Origin: Kaistella chaponensis
GTDB lineage: Bacteria > Bacteroidota > Bacteroidia > Flavobacteriales > Weeksellaceae
Length of the DNA stretch: 64,000 nt
NCBI RefSeq assembly: GCF_900156725.1
Contig: NZ_FTOI01000005.1
Coordinates: forward strand, 174,659-238,658
Direction of reading: 5' to 3'
The position numbers and the translations under genes are program-made. Numbering within the stretch: the first letter of the stretch is position 1; the number at the start of each line of letters is the position of its first letter. A model generated the notes under the pieces. It searched no databases. It saw only the letters and a program-made list of their open reading frames with translations, and was not told where the DNA came from. Shown one piece after another: positions 24,987 through 33,563 of the stretch.

Positions 24987-26346
24987 CACGTTTTGGCGGA
25001 AATTTCTTTTTAAATTTTTTCGGTTGTTGCGTTTGAGGTTGATCAGATTGGGCCTTTTGATTTTGAGCAGGTTTTTGGTTCTGCTGATTCTGAGGCTGTT
25101 TGTTCTGAGGCTGTTTATTCTGATTGGGCTGTTTTCTCTCAGGATTATTTGGCTTTCTCTCCGGCTGATTCGCAGTGGCTTTGTTATCAGGGTTTTGATT
25201 GGGTCTTTGATTGTTATTATTCGGTTTTTTTCTGGTTGAATTTTTCCCTGAATTTTTACTTTTTCTTTCGAAGCGGTCAATCGTATTTTCCTGAATTAAA
25301 TCAACAGATCTAACCGGAATGTCTAGAACCTTAATATCCTCTAATGGCGCACTTTTCTGTCCATTTTTATTTTGGGCGATCATCTTTTTTACGTCCGCAA
25401 CATCCAAATCGTACCATGCCATAGAACGTTCAACGTATGCAAACCACATTTTCTTCTTGAAAACGTCGATTTTAATACAAAATGCTTTTCCATTTACCGT
25501 ATCAATCGTGGAAGACGAGGGAGGGAAATCGCTCAAAGCATCCAAATAACTGTCGAGTTCGTAATTCAAACAACATTTCAATTTTCCACATTGTCCTGCT
25601 AATTTCTGTGGATTAATGCTTAATTGTTGATAACGGGCGGCATTCGTATTCACCGAACGAAAGTCAGTTAACCAAGTTGAACAGCACAACTCTCTTCCGC
25701 ATGAACCAATACCACCAACTTTTGCAGCTTCCTGTCGGAAACCAATCTGCTTCATGTCTATTTTTGTTCGGAAAGTTCCCGCAAATTCTTTGATTAACTG
25801 TCTGAAATCCACTCTAGTATCGGAAGTATAGTAAAATGTTACTTTTCCGCCGTCTCCTTGAGATTCTACATCGGTGATTTTCATGTCGATATTCAAACCA
25901 TACGCAATTTTCCGTGCCTGAATTTTTATAGGTTCTTCCTTTGCGCGGGATTCTTGCCAAACTTCGATGTCTTTTTGATTGGCAAGTCGGTAAATTTTCA
26001 GAGGATTATCTTCAGTGACGAATTTCTTCTTCATCTGAATTTTAACCAATTCTCCTGTAAGGCTTACTACACCTATATCGTGACCCGGACTGGATTCTAC
26101 TGTGATTACGCTTCCTATATGGAGCGGTAAATTGTTTACGTTTTTATAAAAAAATTTACGATCGTTCTTGAATCTTACCTCTACAAAATCGGTTTGCGAT
26201 GTTGAAGGATTATTGATGTTAGAGAGCCAATCGAAAACGCTTAATTTATAGCTATTCCCGCAGGTATTTACACTTTCACAGCCATTTGCAGATTTTGTTC
26301 CGCATGAATGGGAAGAATCGCCGGATGTTTTGCATCCACAACTCAT
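24973..26346 (-). CDS. ricT: PSP1-domain protein RicT (YaaT-like)
   Basis: 457 aa. The PSP1 domain spans about residues 90-290 and contains the Cys-rich pairs GIGSCGRELCCSTWL and GQCGKLKCCLNYEL, which in the Ric complex bind an iron-sulfur cluster. The N-terminus is itself unusually Cys-rich, with seven Cys in the first 30 residues. After about residue 350 the protein becomes a low-complexity tail rich in Gln, Asn, Pro and Lys that ends in a basic KKFKKKFPPKR stretch. In Bacillus RicT/YaaT works with RicA and RicF in RNA maturation. It is the first gene of the ricT-gldH-PBP1A operon. Confidence 0.9.
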   Translation of the reverse strand: MSCGCKTSGDSSHSCGTKSANGCESVNTCGNSYKLSVFDWLSNINNPSTSQTDFVEVRFKNDRKFFYKNVNNLPLHIGSVITVESSPGHDIGVVSLTGELVKIQMKKKFVTEDNPLKIYRLANQKDIEVWQESRAKEEPIKIQARKIAYGLNIDMKITDVESQGDGGKVTFYYTSDTRVDFRQLIKEFAGTFRTKIDMKQIGFRQEAAKVGGIGSCGRELCCSTWLTDFRSVNTNAARYQQLSINPQKLAGQCGKLKCCLNYELDSYLDALSDFPPSSSTIDTVNGKAFCIKIDVFKKKMWFAYVERSMAWYDLDVADVKKMIAQNKNGQKSAPLEDIKVLDIPVRSVDLIQENTIDRFERKSKNSGKNSTRKKPNNNNQRPNQNPDNKATANQPERKPNNPERKQPNQNKQPQNKQPQNQQNQKPAQNQKAQSDQPQTQQPKKFKKKFPPKRDDNT

Positions 26347-26368
26347 ATTTTTATATATCTAATTGTTG

Positions 26369-26402
26369 CAAATTTAGTATAAATTTATTTTGTTTAATTC
26401 AA
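26369..26402 (-). promoter_or_regulatory. ricT promoter
   Basis: On the minus strand TTG (402-400), 23 nt, then TAAATTTG (376-369), matching TTG-N17-23-TAnnTTTG. The ATG follows 22 nt later. Confidence 0.55.
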
Positions 26403-26706
26403 TGTAGATATAATTTAAACAATAGTTTTTTAAATTTCAATGAATAAGCGCTATTCTTACGAATTAATTAAACAATTTGATATTATTATGCAAATCATAT
26501 AATTTAAAATGCGGTAACTTTTTTGCTTTTACTTGCATTATTTAAATTAAACTAAGTTTTTTTTATTGATTCAATTATTTGTAAAACGCCTTTAAATAAA
26601 GACTTATTTGATTATTTCCAGTAGTCTAAATTTTAAACATGTTCAATAAATTGATATTTGTTTAAAAAGAATTATGATTTGTTAACAATTGTTGAAAAAA
26701 TAATTT

Positions 26707-26714
26707 TATATTTG
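26707..26714 (+). promoter_or_regulatory. -7 box of the FadL-like gene
   Basis: TATATTTG matches TAnnTTTG exactly and lies 19 nt before the ATG. TTG boxes are present 15 and 25 nt upstream, just outside the preferred spacing. Confidence 0.45.
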
Positions 26715-26733
26715 GCACATTAATAATGAATAT

Positions 26734-27972
26734 ATGAAAAAAATAGTTGTAACAACAGCACTATTGGCAGGGGTTTTATCTTACGCAGGCGGCTTTCGGG
26801 TTTCTTTGCAAGGAGTAAGACAGTTGGCAATGGCTCACACGAGCGCACATGCAGAAGATGCAAGTGTCACTTTCTTCAATCCAGCTGGAATGTCTTTTAT
26901 TCCAAGTAAATTAAGTGTAGCAGCGGGTGGTTTTGGTGCGAAATCAATCGTCACTTATCAGAATTTATCTACTTTGCAGTCCTACGAAACGAATAACCCA
27001 CTTGGAACTCCACTTTATGCTGCTGTAGCATATAAAGTGTTGGATAATGTTTCTGTCGGTTTTAATTTTTCTACTCCATTTGGAAGCACGATCGAGTGGC
27101 CTTCTGATTGGGCTGGAAGAGAAATCGTACAACGACTAGAATTGCAAGCATTTTATTTCCAACCGATGGTTTCTTTTAAATTAGCACCATGGGTTTCTTT
27201 AGGTGGTAGTTATATCTATGCAAGAGGGAGTGTAAACTGGGACAAAGCAGCTACGCAATTAGGCGGAACCCTTAACTTGAAAGATGATAAAGCAACCGGA
27301 AGCGGTTTTGGTTTCGGATTTTATTTCCGACCTAGTGAAAAAGTAGACGTCAGCATTGCATATCGATCTCCTATTGATATGGAAGCAAAAAATGGAACCG
27401 TAAGTTTTGATATTTCTCCAGCATTATACCCTGCTTTAGGTCTAGATGGTTCTGGTAAGGATTCTTTTAAAGCAACTTTACCTTTAGTAGATGAGTACAC
27501 GATCGGTGTAACTTACAAAGTGACTCCGAAGTGGTTGGTTTCAGGAGATTTCAACTACAGTGGATGGGATCGATATAACAGTCTAACTTTAGATTTTGCA
27601 AACGCACCTATTGGTAATCAACCAACAGATCCTACCGTTTTGGTAAGTCCGAAGAATTTTCAAAACACCCAGACTTGGAGATTTGGAACTCAATACCAAG
27701 TTACTGATATGATTGCTGCTCGTGCCGGATATTACTATGATGAATCACCTTATAGTGATGAAAATTTCCAAGCTGAAACCCCTTCTTTTGATTCCAACGT
27801 AATTACTGCAGGTTTAGGGTTTAAATTCGGTAAAGGACTTGGCGTTGATGTTGCAGGTGGACTTGCACTTCCGAAAAGCAGAGATGTTAAAAACGCTAAT
27901 ACTAGTTTTTATGGTCAGGCAAAAGCTAAAGCATATTACTTTGGTTTAGGCTTATCTTACAACCCATTTTAA
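26734..27972 (+). CDS. FadL/OmpP1-type outer-membrane transport protein
   Basis: 412 aa. The signal peptide (MKKIVVTTALLAGVLSYAGG) is followed by the FadL N-terminal pattern GFRVSLQGVRQLAMAHTSAHAEDASVTFFNPAGMSFI; the NPAGM stretch is a hallmark of the family. The remainder is an outer-membrane barrel of amphipathic strands. FadL proteins carry hydrophobic compounds such as long-chain fatty acids across the outer membrane. The SGNH lipoprotein gene begins 15 nt after its stop, so the two are co-transcribed and may act on the same lipid or ester substrates. Confidence 0.92.
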   Translation: MKKIVVTTALLAGVLSYAGGFRVSLQGVRQLAMAHTSAHAEDASVTFFNPAGMSFIPSKLSVAAGGFGAKSIVTYQNLSTLQSYETNNPLGTPLYAAVAYKVLDNVSVGFNFSTPFGSTIEWPSDWAGREIVQRLELQAFYFQPMVSFKLAPWVSLGGSYIYARGSVNWDKAATQLGGTLNLKDDKATGSGFGFGFYFRPSEKVDVSIAYRSPIDMEAKNGTVSFDISPALYPALGLDGSGKDSFKATLPLVDEYTIGVTYKVTPKWLVSGDFNYSGWDRYNSLTLDFANAPIGNQPTDPTVLVSPKNFQNTQTWRFGTQYQVTDMIAARAGYYYDESPYSDENFQAETPSFDSNVITAGLGFKFGKGLGVDVAGGLALPKSRDVKNANTSFYGQAKAKAYYFGLGLSYNPF

Positions 27973-27987
27973 GATTTAAATATAATT

Positions 27988-29463
27988 ATGAAAAAAATAT
28001 TAATTTCAACAATCGCTGTTTCGGCGTTGTTATTTACAGTAAGCTGTAAAACAGACTTTGATACCGATGTTAGTAGTATTGTAGTTTCAAAAGGAGATGC
28101 AAATTTTACCAAGTTTGTTTCAATAGGAAACTCTTTAACGAGCGGATACAGGGATGGCGCGTTATACATTGACGGGCAAAATGAATCTTTCCCATCCATG
28201 ATGGCCAAACAAATGGCTTTAGCTGGTGGAGGAACTTTCAAACAACCTTTGATGGCAGATAATTTAGGCGGTATAAAAGCCGTAGGATTTCTGGACAAAC
28301 TGGAACTGAAAGTCATTAACGGCTCTTTATTGCCAGTTAGAAATGAAGATCCCACCAAAATAATGGGTACTACAACGCTTGCTAATATCCTTAGCGCAGG
28401 TCCTTACCAAAATATGGGTGTTCCCGGAGCGAAATCTTTCCATTTAGGTTTAGCAGGTTATGGTAATCCCGCTGCCTTATCAGCAGGGGCAGCAAATCCT
28501 TATTTTGTAAGATTTGCATCCAGCACAACAGCTTCTGTAATCGGTGATGCTGTAGCGCAAGCTCCTACTTTTTTCTCACTTTGGATCGGAAATAACGATG
28601 TATTGTCTTATGCAACAAGTGGAGGAGCAGGAGTTGACCAAACAGGAACCGGCAATAACCCGGCGACTTATGGATCAAATGACATTACAGATCCAGCGGT
28701 TGTTGGTTCAGTAATTAACGGTTATGTTACCGCTTTAACCGCAGGTGGCGCAAAAGGAATTATTGCAAATATTCCTAACGTAACTTCAATTCCTTATTTT
28801 ACTAGAGTTCCAGCGAAACCAATTGCAGGTCTATCTGATGCCCAAGTTACCCAATTAAATACAGCTTACGCACAATACAACGGAGGATTAGGTCAGGCAA
28901 AAGCTGCAGGACTAATCACCGATGCAGAATATCAGGTAAGATTGGTTAAATTTACCGCAGGTGTTGCAAATGGCGCAGTGATCAAAGATAAAGATCTTAC
29001 TAACCTTGCTGCTTTAGGACTGCCTTCATACAGACAAACTACCACGAGAGACCTTATCCTGCTTCCTGCATCATCTGTACTAAATCCAACTGCAGGTGGT
29101 GGTACATCAGTTGCTCTGGATGATAAATATGTGCTCACAGAAAAAGAAACAGGAAAAGTTCTTACTGCAACAGCAGCATACAACGTTGCCATCAAATCAA
29201 TTGCAGATGCAAAAGGTTTGGCTTTTGTTGATGCCAATGCAAAAATGACGCAACTTTCTGCTGCATCAGGATTACAGTGGGACGGTGTGAAATACACTGC
29301 AACATTCGTTACAGGAGGAACTTTCTCCCTTGATGGAGTTCACCTTACCGGAAGAGGTTACGCGTTAATTGCTAATGAATTCTTAAAAGTTATTAACCAA
29401 AAATATAAATCAACTCTTCCTATGGTAAATGTTAATTCTTACACTGGAGTTACCTTCCCATAA
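27988..29463 (+). CDS. SGNH/GDSL-family lipoprotein hydrolase
   Basis: 491 aa. The lipobox FTVSC after a short signal peptide predicts an outer-membrane lipoprotein. Block I reads FVSIGNSLTSGYRDGAL with the catalytic Ser in GNSLT, an Asn variant of GDSL. A WIGNND segment provides the block III Asn, and DGVHLTGRGYALIANE holds the catalytic Asp and His. This is an esterase or lipase family. It is co-transcribed with the FadL-like porin 15 nt upstream. The protein is longer than minimal SGNH enzymes owing to an inserted middle region. Confidence 0.88.
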   Translation: MKKILISTIAVSALLFTVSCKTDFDTDVSSIVVSKGDANFTKFVSIGNSLTSGYRDGALYIDGQNESFPSMMAKQMALAGGGTFKQPLMADNLGGIKAVGFLDKLELKVINGSLLPVRNEDPTKIMGTTTLANILSAGPYQNMGVPGAKSFHLGLAGYGNPAALSAGAANPYFVRFASSTTASVIGDAVAQAPTFFSLWIGNNDVLSYATSGGAGVDQTGTGNNPATYGSNDITDPAVVGSVINGYVTALTAGGAKGIIANIPNVTSIPYFTRVPAKPIAGLSDAQVTQLNTAYAQYNGGLGQAKAAGLITDAEYQVRLVKFTAGVANGAVIKDKDLTNLAALGLPSYRQTTTRDLILLPASSVLNPTAGGGTSVALDDKYVLTEKETGKVLTATAAYNVAIKSIADAKGLAFVDANAKMTQLSAASGLQWDGVKYTATFVTGGTFSLDGVHLTGRGYALIANEFLKVINQKYKSTLPMVNVNSYTGVTFP

Positions 29464-29488
29464 TCAGTATTGAAAATATTCTTACTTT

Positions 29489-29527
29489 AAAACCACTTGA
29501 GATTCCTCGGGTGGTTTTATTTTTTTA
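29489..29527 (+). terminator. Terminator after the SGNH lipoprotein gene
   Basis: A 13-bp stem starting AAAACCAC and ending GTGGTTTT with G-U pairs near the ATTC loop, followed by TATTTTTTT. It is placed 26 nt after the stop codon. Confidence 0.85.
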
Positions 29528-29533
29528 AATTTG
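29526..29533 (+). promoter_or_regulatory. -7 box of prs
   Basis: TAAATTTG is an exact TAnnTTTG, 19 nt before the prs ATG and immediately after the upstream terminator. No well-spaced -33 TTG is seen. Confidence 0.45.
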
Positions 29534-29552
29534 TGCATCTAAAAAAGTAAAA

Positions 29553-30491
29553 ATGGCTGACCAAGCAAGTTATTTGTTTTCCACAAGAACCAGTAAAGTT
29601 TTAGCGGAAAGAATTGCCCACTTCTATGGGCAGGAATTAGGAAAAATCAAAGTACAAGAATTTAGTGATGGCGAATTCGAACCCGTCCTCGACGAATCTG
29701 TACGTGGCGGACGAGTTTTCTTAATCGCAAGCACCTTTCCACCAGCAGACAATCTTCTGGAATTGCTCCTGATGATCGATGCCGCAAAACGTGCTTCAGC
29801 AAAAAGCATCACCGTAGTTCTTCCATACTATGGTTTAGCGAGGCAAGACCGGAAAGATCAGCCAAGAGCACCTATTGGCGCCAAATTAGTAGCCAATCTG
29901 TTAACTGCAGCCGGTGCAACTAGAGTGATGACGATGGATCTTCATGCCGATCAGATTCAAGGGTTTTTTGAAATTCCTGTGGATCATTTGTATGCTTCAA
30001 CATTATTTATCGATCATATTTTATCGCTAAATCTAGAAAATTTGACCATCGCTTCGCCAGATATGGGAGGAGCAAAAAGAGCGAAAAATTACGCGAGCCA
30101 TCTCAGTGCAGAAGTCGTAATTTGCTATAAAGAAAGAAAAAAAGCAAACTCAATTGATGAAATGTTCCTCATCGGAGATGTAAAAGATCGAAATGTAATT
30201 CTCATCGATGATATGATCGATACTGCTGGAACTCTTTGCAAAGCGGCAGATATTTTAGTCGCAAATGGAGCAAAAAGTGTACGAGCAATGGCATCACACG
30301 GTGTTCTTTCAGGTAAAGCTTACGAAAACATCGAAAACTCGCAGCTTTCCGAAGTCATTGTTACAGACAGTATTCCTATTAAAACCGAGTTATCTTCCAA
30401 AATTAAAGTCCTTTCCTGCGCCGAACTTTTTGCCGATGTGATGAAAATGGTGCACGAGCATAAATCAATCAGCGAGAAATTTATTATTTAA
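29553..30491 (+). CDS. prs: Ribose-phosphate pyrophosphokinase
   Basis: 312 aa. It makes PRPP from ribose 5-phosphate and ATP for nucleotide, His and Trp synthesis. Visible motifs are the N-terminal FSDGEFEPVLDESVRG, the flexible loop with YYGLARQDRKDQPR, the Mg/ATP-binding MDLHADQIQGFF and the PRPP-binding loop ILIDDMIDTAGTL. Length and motif order are standard. It is followed by rplY after 134 nt with an intervening promoter-like box. Confidence 0.97.
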   Translation: MADQASYLFSTRTSKVLAERIAHFYGQELGKIKVQEFSDGEFEPVLDESVRGGRVFLIASTFPPADNLLELLLMIDAAKRASAKSITVVLPYYGLARQDRKDQPRAPIGAKLVANLLTAAGATRVMTMDLHADQIQGFFEIPVDHLYASTLFIDHILSLNLENLTIASPDMGGAKRAKNYASHLSAEVVICYKERKKANSIDEMFLIGDVKDRNVILIDDMIDTAGTLCKAADILVANGAKSVRAMASHGVLSGKAYENIENSQLSEVIVTDSIPIKTELSSKIKVLSCAELFADVMKMVHEHKSISEKFII

Positions 30492-30503
30492 AAAAAAATT
30501 GGT

Positions 30504-30511
30504 ACATTTGC
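30504..30511 (+). promoter_or_regulatory. -7 box of rplY
   Basis: TACATTTG matches TAnnTTTG exactly and lies 115 nt before the rplY ATG. It implies a leader of about 110 nt. No -33 TTG at the normal spacing was found. Confidence 0.4.
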
Positions 30512-30541
30512 ACCCTTAAAATTTTTATAATACATTATGAA

Positions 30542-30588
30542 ATCGCCATTTTTGGTTTGCACAAACAAGCCTAGTAAAAGTAGGCGAT
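30542..30588 (+). promoter_or_regulatory. rplY leader with two mutually exclusive hairpins
   Basis: ATCGCC (30542-30547) can pair with GGCGAT (30583-30588), while GCCTA (30569-30573) can pair with TAGGC (30581-30585). The two pairings share bases 30583-30585. Such a leader could respond to ribosome or protein binding; this is inference. Confidence 0.3.
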
Positions 30589-30625
30589 AACATATGACAA
30601 ATAAAAAATAAATTAATTTTTACAT

Positions 30626-31267
30626 ATGAAATCTATCACAATTCAAGGTACAAAAAGAGAAACCGTGGGCAAAAAGTCTACTAAAGCTTTACGTGATGCT
30701 GAATTAGTTCCTTGTGTTGTTTACGGAGGTGCTGAAACCCTAAATTTTTCTGCTGAAGAAAAATCTTTCAAAAGTTTAGTATATACTCCCGAAGCACACA
30801 CGGTATCTATTGAGGTTGACGGAAAAACAATTCCTGCAATCCTTCAAGACATCCAATTTCACCCATTAACCGACAAAATTTTACACGCTGATTTCTATCA
30901 GATGTCAGATGATAAACCGGTGGTAATGGAAGTTCCTGTTGCTCTTACAGGTCGTTCGAAAGGGGTTGTTGCCGGTGGTGCAATGAGACAGTCTTTCAGA
31001 AAACTAAAAGTAAAAGCCCTTCCTGGTAACTTGCCAGATGAGATCGTTGTTGATGTTACTCCTTTGAAAATCGGAAGCAAACTTTATGTTGGCGATATCA
31101 AAACCAATAATTTCACTTTTATGCATCCAGATAATGCAGTAGTAGTTGCTGTGAAGATGTCTAGAACTGCTATGAAAGGCGGTGCTGTAATAGAAGACGA
31201 TGAAGATGAAGAAGAAACTGTTGTAGAAGGAGAAGCTCCAGCTACAGAGGAAACTAGCGCAGAATAA
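30626..31267 (+). CDS. rplY: 50S ribosomal protein L25 (Ctc/TL5 form)
   Basis: 213 aa. The N-terminal L25 domain (about 1-90, beginning [23 protein letters not shown]) binds 5S rRNA. A TL5/Ctc C-terminal beta-domain follows (about 95-180), and the last 30 residues are very acidic ([20 protein letters not shown]), as is common in Bacteroidetes L25. It has its own promoter-like box and a structured leader, and it ends in a strong terminator at 31287. Confidence 0.96.
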   Translation: MKSITIQGTKRETVGKKSTKALRDAELVPCVVYGGAETLNFSAEEKSFKSLVYTPEAHTVSIEVDGKTIPAILQDIQFHPLTDKILHADFYQMSDDKPVVMEVPVALTGRSKGVVAGGAMRQSFRKLKVKALPGNLPDEIVVDVTPLKIGSKLYVGDIKTNNFTFMHPDNAVVVAVKMSRTAMKGGAVIEDDEDEEETVVEGEAPATEETSAE

Positions 31268-31286
31268 TTTTCTCAAAATAATTATC

Positions 31287-31317
31287 AAATCCCGTCATTT
31301 ATTTTGGCGGGATTTTT
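31287..31317 (+). terminator. Terminator after rplY
   Basis: A 10-bp stem AAATCCCGTC / GGCGGGATTT (one G-U pair) with a 9-nt loop and T-run, 20 nt after the rplY stop. Confidence 0.88.
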
Positions 31318-31327
31318 CTTTTTTAGA

Positions 31328-31433
31328 AGCAACAAGGTTTCGTCTCTGTTCCAAGGTAAGTCCCGCTCTACACTCTATCTTTTTCTTTTTTCGGAGAAAA
31401 AAAAGAAAAAGGATGCCGTTGCGATCGGGGCTA
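31328..31433. repeat. Dispersed hairpin repeat, copy 2
   Basis: The same element as at 8051-8154: AGCAACAAG at the left, AGTCCCGC, the T-rich/A-rich hairpin arms, GGATGCCGTTG and ATCGGGGCTA at the right. It lies directly after the rplY terminator and before the TonB-C gene. An open frame runs through it but is not coding. Confidence 0.8.
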
Positions 31434-31534
31434 TCAACAAAATGCGTTTTCTTTTACCAAAAATCCAAACCCGATTTTCGATAGAAAGAATATTAATTTT
31501 TTTGCCTACTTTTACCTTACTTCAAAACCCAAAT

Positions 31535-32164
31535 GTGATTAAAAAATTATTCTATATTATTCTTTTTTGCACCAGCTCTTTTTTTCATGCTCAACAAAAC
31601 GAAGAATTCATTTCAGTTAAAAAATATTTTGACTACCAACGTTTTATGCTCAATAGCGAATTCAAGAAAAAATTCGATAACGAAGACAACACGTTTCAAA
31701 AACTGAACATCAAAAAAGATTTCTCCGAATTTATGGGTAAACTAGATAGTATTCAAAATACGGTGCTTATAGGGACTTTAATCAAGGTAAAAAACCGGGA
31801 AGATTTAGCAAATACAATGCATAAAAATTTTCGGCAAGTCTTCGCTGACAATCCCTCAATAAAGGAACTTGAAGAGGTCGCTCAATATCCAGGCGGATTT
31901 AATATCCTCCGGAAACAAGTCGCCGATTTATTCTATACCGAAGCTATTTTACCCGATCAAGTAGTTATTAGAACCGAAGTTATGTTCGTGGTAGAAAAAG
32001 ATGGTACAATTAGTTCTGTACACGCAATAGGCGATCATTTTGCTTTTAACCGACAAGCAGAAATCGCGATGTACCTTTTGCCCGAAAAATTTTCCCCCGC
32101 AATCATCAACGGAACCGCAGTTCGCTACAGATTTCGGCTTCCCTTAGCAATGAATTTTGAATAG
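31535..32164 (+). CDS. TonB C-terminal-domain-like exported protein
   Basis: 209 aa from the GTG at 31535, which gives a signal peptide (VIKKLFYIILFCTSSFFHAQ). The frame is open back to 31304, but that part runs through the rplY terminator and a dispersed repeat; an ATG at 31442 is possible but gives no clean signal. The last 70 residues (VVIRTEVMFVVEKDGTISSV...AEIAMYLLPEKFSPAIINGTAVRYRFRLPL) match the TonB C-terminal fold used by many Bacteroidetes periplasmic proteins. No transmembrane anchor is present, so it is not a classical TonB. Function unknown. Confidence 0.72.
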   Translation: MIKKLFYIILFCTSSFFHAQQNEEFISVKKYFDYQRFMLNSEFKKKFDNEDNTFQKLNIKKDFSEFMGKLDSIQNTVLIGTLIKVKNREDLANTMHKNFRQVFADNPSIKELEEVAQYPGGFNILRKQVADLFYTEAILPDQVVIRTEVMFVVEKDGTISSVHAIGDHFAFNRQAEIAMYLLPEKFSPAIINGTAVRYRFRLPLAMNFE

Positions 32165-32191
32165 AACTAAAATTTGAAAAGTTGAATTTCC

Positions 32192-32219
32192 CAACATCCA
32201 ACATCCAACATCCAACATC
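32192..32219. repeat. Tandem 7-bp repeat (CAACATC x4)
   Basis: Four perfect copies of CAACATC end 13 nt before the tadA ATG. Such short tandem repeats can change copy number by slippage. Confidence 0.85.
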
Positions 32220-32232
32220 TAGCACCTAACAA

Positions 32233-32664
32233 ATGTTTACCGACGAATATTTCATGAAAATGGCGCTTCAAGAAGCCCAAATTGCCTTTGAACAGGATGA
32301 AGTTCCGATTGGCTGCATCATCGTTTCTAATAACAGAATTTTGGCGAAATCTCACAATCTCACAGAAACTTTAAATGATGTTACTGCACACGCAGAAATG
32401 CAGGCAATCACTTCTGCCGCGAATTTTTTGGGCGGAAAATACCTGCAAAATTGTACTTTATACGTTACAATGGAGCCTTGTGTAATGTGTTGCGGCGCTC
32501 TAACTTGGTCCCAAATTTCAAAAGTCGTCATTGGAGCGAGAGATGAGCAAAGAGGATTTATCAATAAAAACTTGCAACTACACCCGAAAACAGAAATTGT
32601 TTTGGGAGTAATGGAACACGAATGTTCGGTGATGGTAAAAGAATTTTTTAAAAATAAAAGATAA
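32233..32664 (+). CDS. tadA: tRNA-specific adenosine deaminase
   Basis: 143 aa. It deaminates A34 to inosine in tRNA-Arg(ACG). The zinc site and catalytic Glu are visible as HAE (His53, Glu55) and PCVMC (Cys83, Cys86). It has standard TadA length and is cytoplasmic. Other CDA-fold nucleoside deaminases are possible, but the TMEPCVMCCGALTWSQISKVVIGA stretch is typical of TadA. A tandem heptanucleotide repeat sits immediately upstream of the start. Confidence 0.92.
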   Translation: MFTDEYFMKMALQEAQIAFEQDEVPIGCIIVSNNRILAKSHNLTETLNDVTAHAEMQAITSAANFLGGKYLQNCTLYVTMEPCVMCCGALTWSQISKVVIGARDEQRGFINKNLQLHPKTEIVLGVMEHECSVMVKEFFKNKR

Positions 32665-32737
32665 CAGAATTTCTGCGAGTCCCGAATTATTTAAGAGGTG
32701 TAAAACCTTTAATGGACAATTTTCTACCGTCAACTCA

Positions 32738-33499
32738 TCAAAGATCTTTTCCTAAATAATACAATCCCTTCAACGTATGCAATCGGTCGGCAATATGAAT
32801 TTTATCTGTTAAAGGCTTATAAACATGGGAAACTCCACCCGTTGCAATCACGAAACAATCATCGTGAACTTCATCATTAATCCGATCTACAAAACCTTCC
32901 ACCATTCCCAAATAGCCGTAAACCATTCCGCTTTGCATGCACGAAACCGTGTCTAAACCAAGAACAGATTTAGGCTTTATCAATTCGATTTCCGGGAGCT
33001 GCGCAGTGTCGTGAATAAGTGAATTTAATGCAGTAATAATTCCAGGTGCGATAATAACGCCTAAAGTTTCCCCCGATTCCGACAAACAGCTTGCAGTAAG
33101 CGCCGTACCGAAATCAAAGATGATTTTCTTTTTGTCTGCAGGATAAAGATGATGTGCTGCAACCAAATTCGCGTAGATATCAGTTCCCATCTGCTTCGAT
33201 TTGGGCTCTACATTCGAGGGCGTATTTCGATCGACAATGATGGGATTTTTGCGATGAATTTTTTTTAAAGCGCGTGTAATATCATGGGTTAGTTGCGGAA
33301 CTACAGATCCGATGATGATTTTATCAATGTTTTCGGGATCAATTTTATGCGTTTGATACATCATCATAAACTGCATTTGCAATTCATCACTCGTTCTGTA
33401 AGGTTTGGTGTTGAGTATCCAGGAAATATCGCAGTTGTCATCATCGAACAAGCCGAATCTGATGTTGGTATTCCCGATGTTAATAACGATGGAATTCAT
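32738..33499 (-). CDS. coaX: Type III pantothenate kinase
   Basis: 253 aa. It phosphorylates pantothenate in the first step of CoA synthesis. It belongs to the ASKHA fold: the phosphate-1 motif is NIGNTNIRFGLFDDD, phosphate-2 is FDFGTALTASCLSE, and FVIATGGVSHVY is the adenosine motif. It is convergent with tadA. It lies 71 nt upstream of the M1 peptidase gene in the reverse order on the same strand and is probably independent of it. Confidence 0.96.
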   Translation of the reverse strand: MNSIVINIGNTNIRFGLFDDDNCDISWILNTKPYRTSDELQMQFMMMYQTHKIDPENIDKIIIGSVVPQLTHDITRALKKIHRKNPIIVDRNTPSNVEPKSKQMGTDIYANLVAAHHLYPADKKKIIFDFGTALTASCLSESGETLGVIIAPGIITALNSLIHDTAQLPEIELIKPKSVLGLDTVSCMQSGMVYGYLGMVEGFVDRINDEVHDDCFVIATGGVSHVYKPLTDKIHIADRLHTLKGLYYLGKDL

Positions 33500-33563
33500 G
33501 TAAAATAATTAGTTTTTTCAAATTCTAAATTTTGGCTTTTCTGGCTTTTTACTCGTTTTTTCC

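Larger units (their letters stand above)
26347..26733. other. 387-bp AT-rich intergenic region between ricT and the FadL-like gene
   Basis: Divergent promoter region. It holds the ricT promoter (26369-26402) and a -7 box for the FadL-like gene (26707-26714). The rest is strongly AT-rich with many short T and A tracts. No open frame of note and no RNA gene was seen. Confidence 0.6.

Noticed and set aside
24987..25280. Long N-terminal extension of gldH
   Set aside because: It is only the other reading of the repetitive ricT tail; a proper lipoprotein signal starts at 24986.
31304..31534. N-terminal part of a longer frame before the TonB-C gene
   Set aside because: It runs through the rplY terminator loop and a dispersed repeat. 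The signal peptide begins at 31535.
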